Below, piece by piece: positions 5,595 to 6,722 of a DNA stretch of 6,722 bases (positions are counted from its first letter, which is position 1; each line of letters opens with the position of its first letter). Source of the stretch: Spirochaetales bacterium. GTDB lineage: Bacteria > Spirochaetota > Spirochaetia > SZUA-6 > DRHE01. The DNA lies in contig JAGLQP010000103.1 in assembly GCA_023136785.1 (NCBI GenBank), forward strand, positions 1 to 6,722, read 5' to 3'. The position numbers and the translations under genes are program-made. The notes under the pieces were generated by a model. That model was given only the letters and a program-made list of their open reading frames with translations, had not been told where the DNA came from and did not search any database.

Positions 5595-6722
5595 TCAGGA
5601 TTCCGCCTTCCGCGGGATCCTGTCAAATCCCGTGTAGGGAATGAGTTTCTTCGGGATGCACACCGACCCGTCGGCCTGCTGATGGTTTTCCAGGATAGAG
5701 ATCAGAGCTCTAGAGATCGCCACGGCTGTGCCATTGAGCATGTGGACGAATACGTTCTTTCCCTCCTCCTTGAAGCGGATGGCCAGGCGCCGGGCCTGGT
5801 AGTCGGTACAGTTGGAAGCGCTGGTGATCTCTCCCCAGTCTCCTCTCTCTCCGCGCCCGGGCATCCAGGCTTCCACGTCGAACTTGCGGTAGGCCGGTCC
5901 GCCGAGCTCGCCGGTACAGGTGTCGACAACCCGGTAGGGGATCTCCAGGCCTTGAAAAATCCTCTCCTCCAGCTCGAGGAGATAATGATGCATCTGTTCG
6001 GACTGGTCGGGTTTGCAGAAGATGAACATCTCCACTTTGCTGAACTGGTGCACCCTGTACAGCCCCTTGGAATACTGTCCGGCAGCTCCCGCCTCCCGGC
6101 GGAAGCAGTGAGAGATCCCGGCCATCTTGATAGGAAGCTCGTCTGCATCGAGGATTTGTCCGGCATAGTATCCGCCAAGGGTGATCTCGGCCGTACCGAC
6201 CAGACAGGTGCCGGTTCCCTCCACCGTGTAGATATTGGACTCTTCGCCCCGGGGGTTGAATCCGATTCCTTCGACCACTTCTTCCTTGGCGATATCCGGA
6301 GTGATGGTCAACACAAATCCTTCGCTTTGGAGAATATCCAGAGCATAGCGGGTCAGGGCCAGCTCGAGAAACACCGCCTCGTTTTTCAGATAGTAGAATT
6401 TGGGACCGCTGACCCTGGCGGCTGTCTCGAAATCGATCAAGTCGAGCTCTTGAGCCAGCTGAAGATGATCCTTGGCCGGAAAGGAAAAGGTCTTCGGTTC
6501 GCCCCAACGTTTCAGCTCCCGGTTGTCCTCATCCCCCTTCCCGATAGGGGCCTCGGGATGAGAGAGGTTGGGAATCTTGTCAACTTCTGAGTTCAATTCA
6601 TCCCGAAGGGTTTCCAGGGTCTGTTCGAGGCCGGAAATCTGCTCTTTTAGACTTTTCCCCTCCTCGATCAGCTCCTGCCTCTTTTCCGGATCGACTTTCT
6701 GCTTCATGGCTTGGGCGTTGAG
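5595..6722 (-). CDS. serS: Seryl-tRNA synthetase, missing its N-terminus (cut by right edge)
   Basis: It is a class II aminoacyl-tRNA synthetase that charges tRNA-Ser with serine in the cytoplasm. The frame is open to the window edge. The first in-frame ATG (6707) is internal, because the sequence from there matches the second half of the N-terminal coiled-coil arm of T. thermophilus SerRS, so about 50 residues are outside. Counting from that ATG: coiled coil about 6-45, the '[18 protein letters not shown]' linker at 45-62, motif 1 region about 100-138, the serine-site GTAE at 171-174, motif 2 FRREAGAAG...[12 protein letters not shown] at 202-228, [12 protein letters not shown] at 296-307 and motif 3 [20 protein letters not shown] at 324-343. 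Nothing essential is missing. Motif 2 and 3 wording ('[14 protein letters not shown]', 'DVEAWMPG') recalls plant organellar SerRS more than E. coli SerRS. It ends with TGA at 5597-5595, 80 bases before the HD-domain gene. Confidence 0.96.
   Translation of the reverse strand, partial: LNAQAMKQKVDPEKRQELIEEGKSLKEQISGLEQTLETLRDELNSEVDKIPNLSHPEAPIGKGDEDNRELKRWGEPKTFSFPAKDHLQLAQELDLIDFETAARVSGPKFYYLKNEAVFLELALTRYALDILQSEGFVLTITPDIAKEEVVEGIGFNPRGEESNIYTVEGTGTCLVGTAEITLGGYYAGQILDADELPIKMAGISHCFRREAGAAGQYSKGLYRVHQFSKVEMFIFCKPDQSEQMHHYLLELEERIFQGLEIPYRVVDTCTGELGGPAYRKFDVEAWMPGRGERGDWGEITSASNCTDYQARRLAIRFKEEGKNVFVHMLNGTAVAISRALISILENHQQADGSVCIPKKLIPYTGFDRIPRKAES

Noticed and set aside
5582..5595. AGCGG/CCGCT hairpin at the serS stop codon as a terminator
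   Set aside because: Only five base pairs with a four-base loop, overlapping the stop codon and with no T-run after it on the minus strand.
5682..6590. 302-codon plus-strand open frame antisense to serS
   Set aside because: It is an antisense shadow produced by G+C-rich codons of serS. No recognisable domain or ribosome site was seen.

Overview
The window (G+C rich, by eye about 55-60%) holds five genuine protein-coding genes packed bacterial-style. Two of them are cut by the window edges. No RNA gene, insertion sequence, CRISPR array or origin was seen. The host is a bacterium. The operon order, a 'FAPATVAN' type homoserine kinase and the company of an HD/CCA-enzyme relative would fit a free-living spirochaete or a related lineage, but that is a guess from protein flavour and not a firm assignment.

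Layout. Positions 1-402 (minus) are the first 134 residues of a cyclopropane-fatty-acyl-phospholipid synthase (cfa). A 265-base divergent spacer (403-667) follows. It holds a strong dyad (447-480) over the likely cfa promoter and an 11-codon open frame with four threonine codons (507-542). Next is a tight plus-strand threonine operon: an aspartate-kinase-family gene (668-2053), thrB (2105-3067) and thrC (3064-4374). ThrB makes O-phosphohomoserine from homoserine, and ThrC converts it to threonine. Convergent to this, on the minus strand, lie an HD-domain protein related to CCA-adding enzymes/poly(A) polymerases (4420-5514) and, upstream of it, seryl-tRNA synthetase (5595 to beyond the right edge).

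The main point of interest is the first gene of the threonine operon. It is full length and uninterrupted, and it aligns with the aspartokinase part of ThrA along its whole length. Nevertheless the residues that make an aspartokinase work are replaced: the KFGGTS motif, the GE of the 'GEKMS' motif, the arginine of 'GRGGSD', the first aspartate of 'TDVDG' and the arginine of 'DPR'. Its two C-terminal ACT domains are well conserved, including the glutamines associated with threonine sensing. It therefore looks like a pseudokinase that kept its amino-acid sensor, sitting where a bifunctional aspartokinase/homoserine dehydrogenase normally sits. No homoserine dehydrogenase domain is present in the window.

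The HD protein shows a parallel pattern. Its nucleotidyltransferase head is recognisable from spacing and flanking motifs but lacks the GG...RD and DxD catalytic motifs, while its HD site looks intact. The window thus contains two apparently once-catalytic domains that have been retained as non-catalytic parts.
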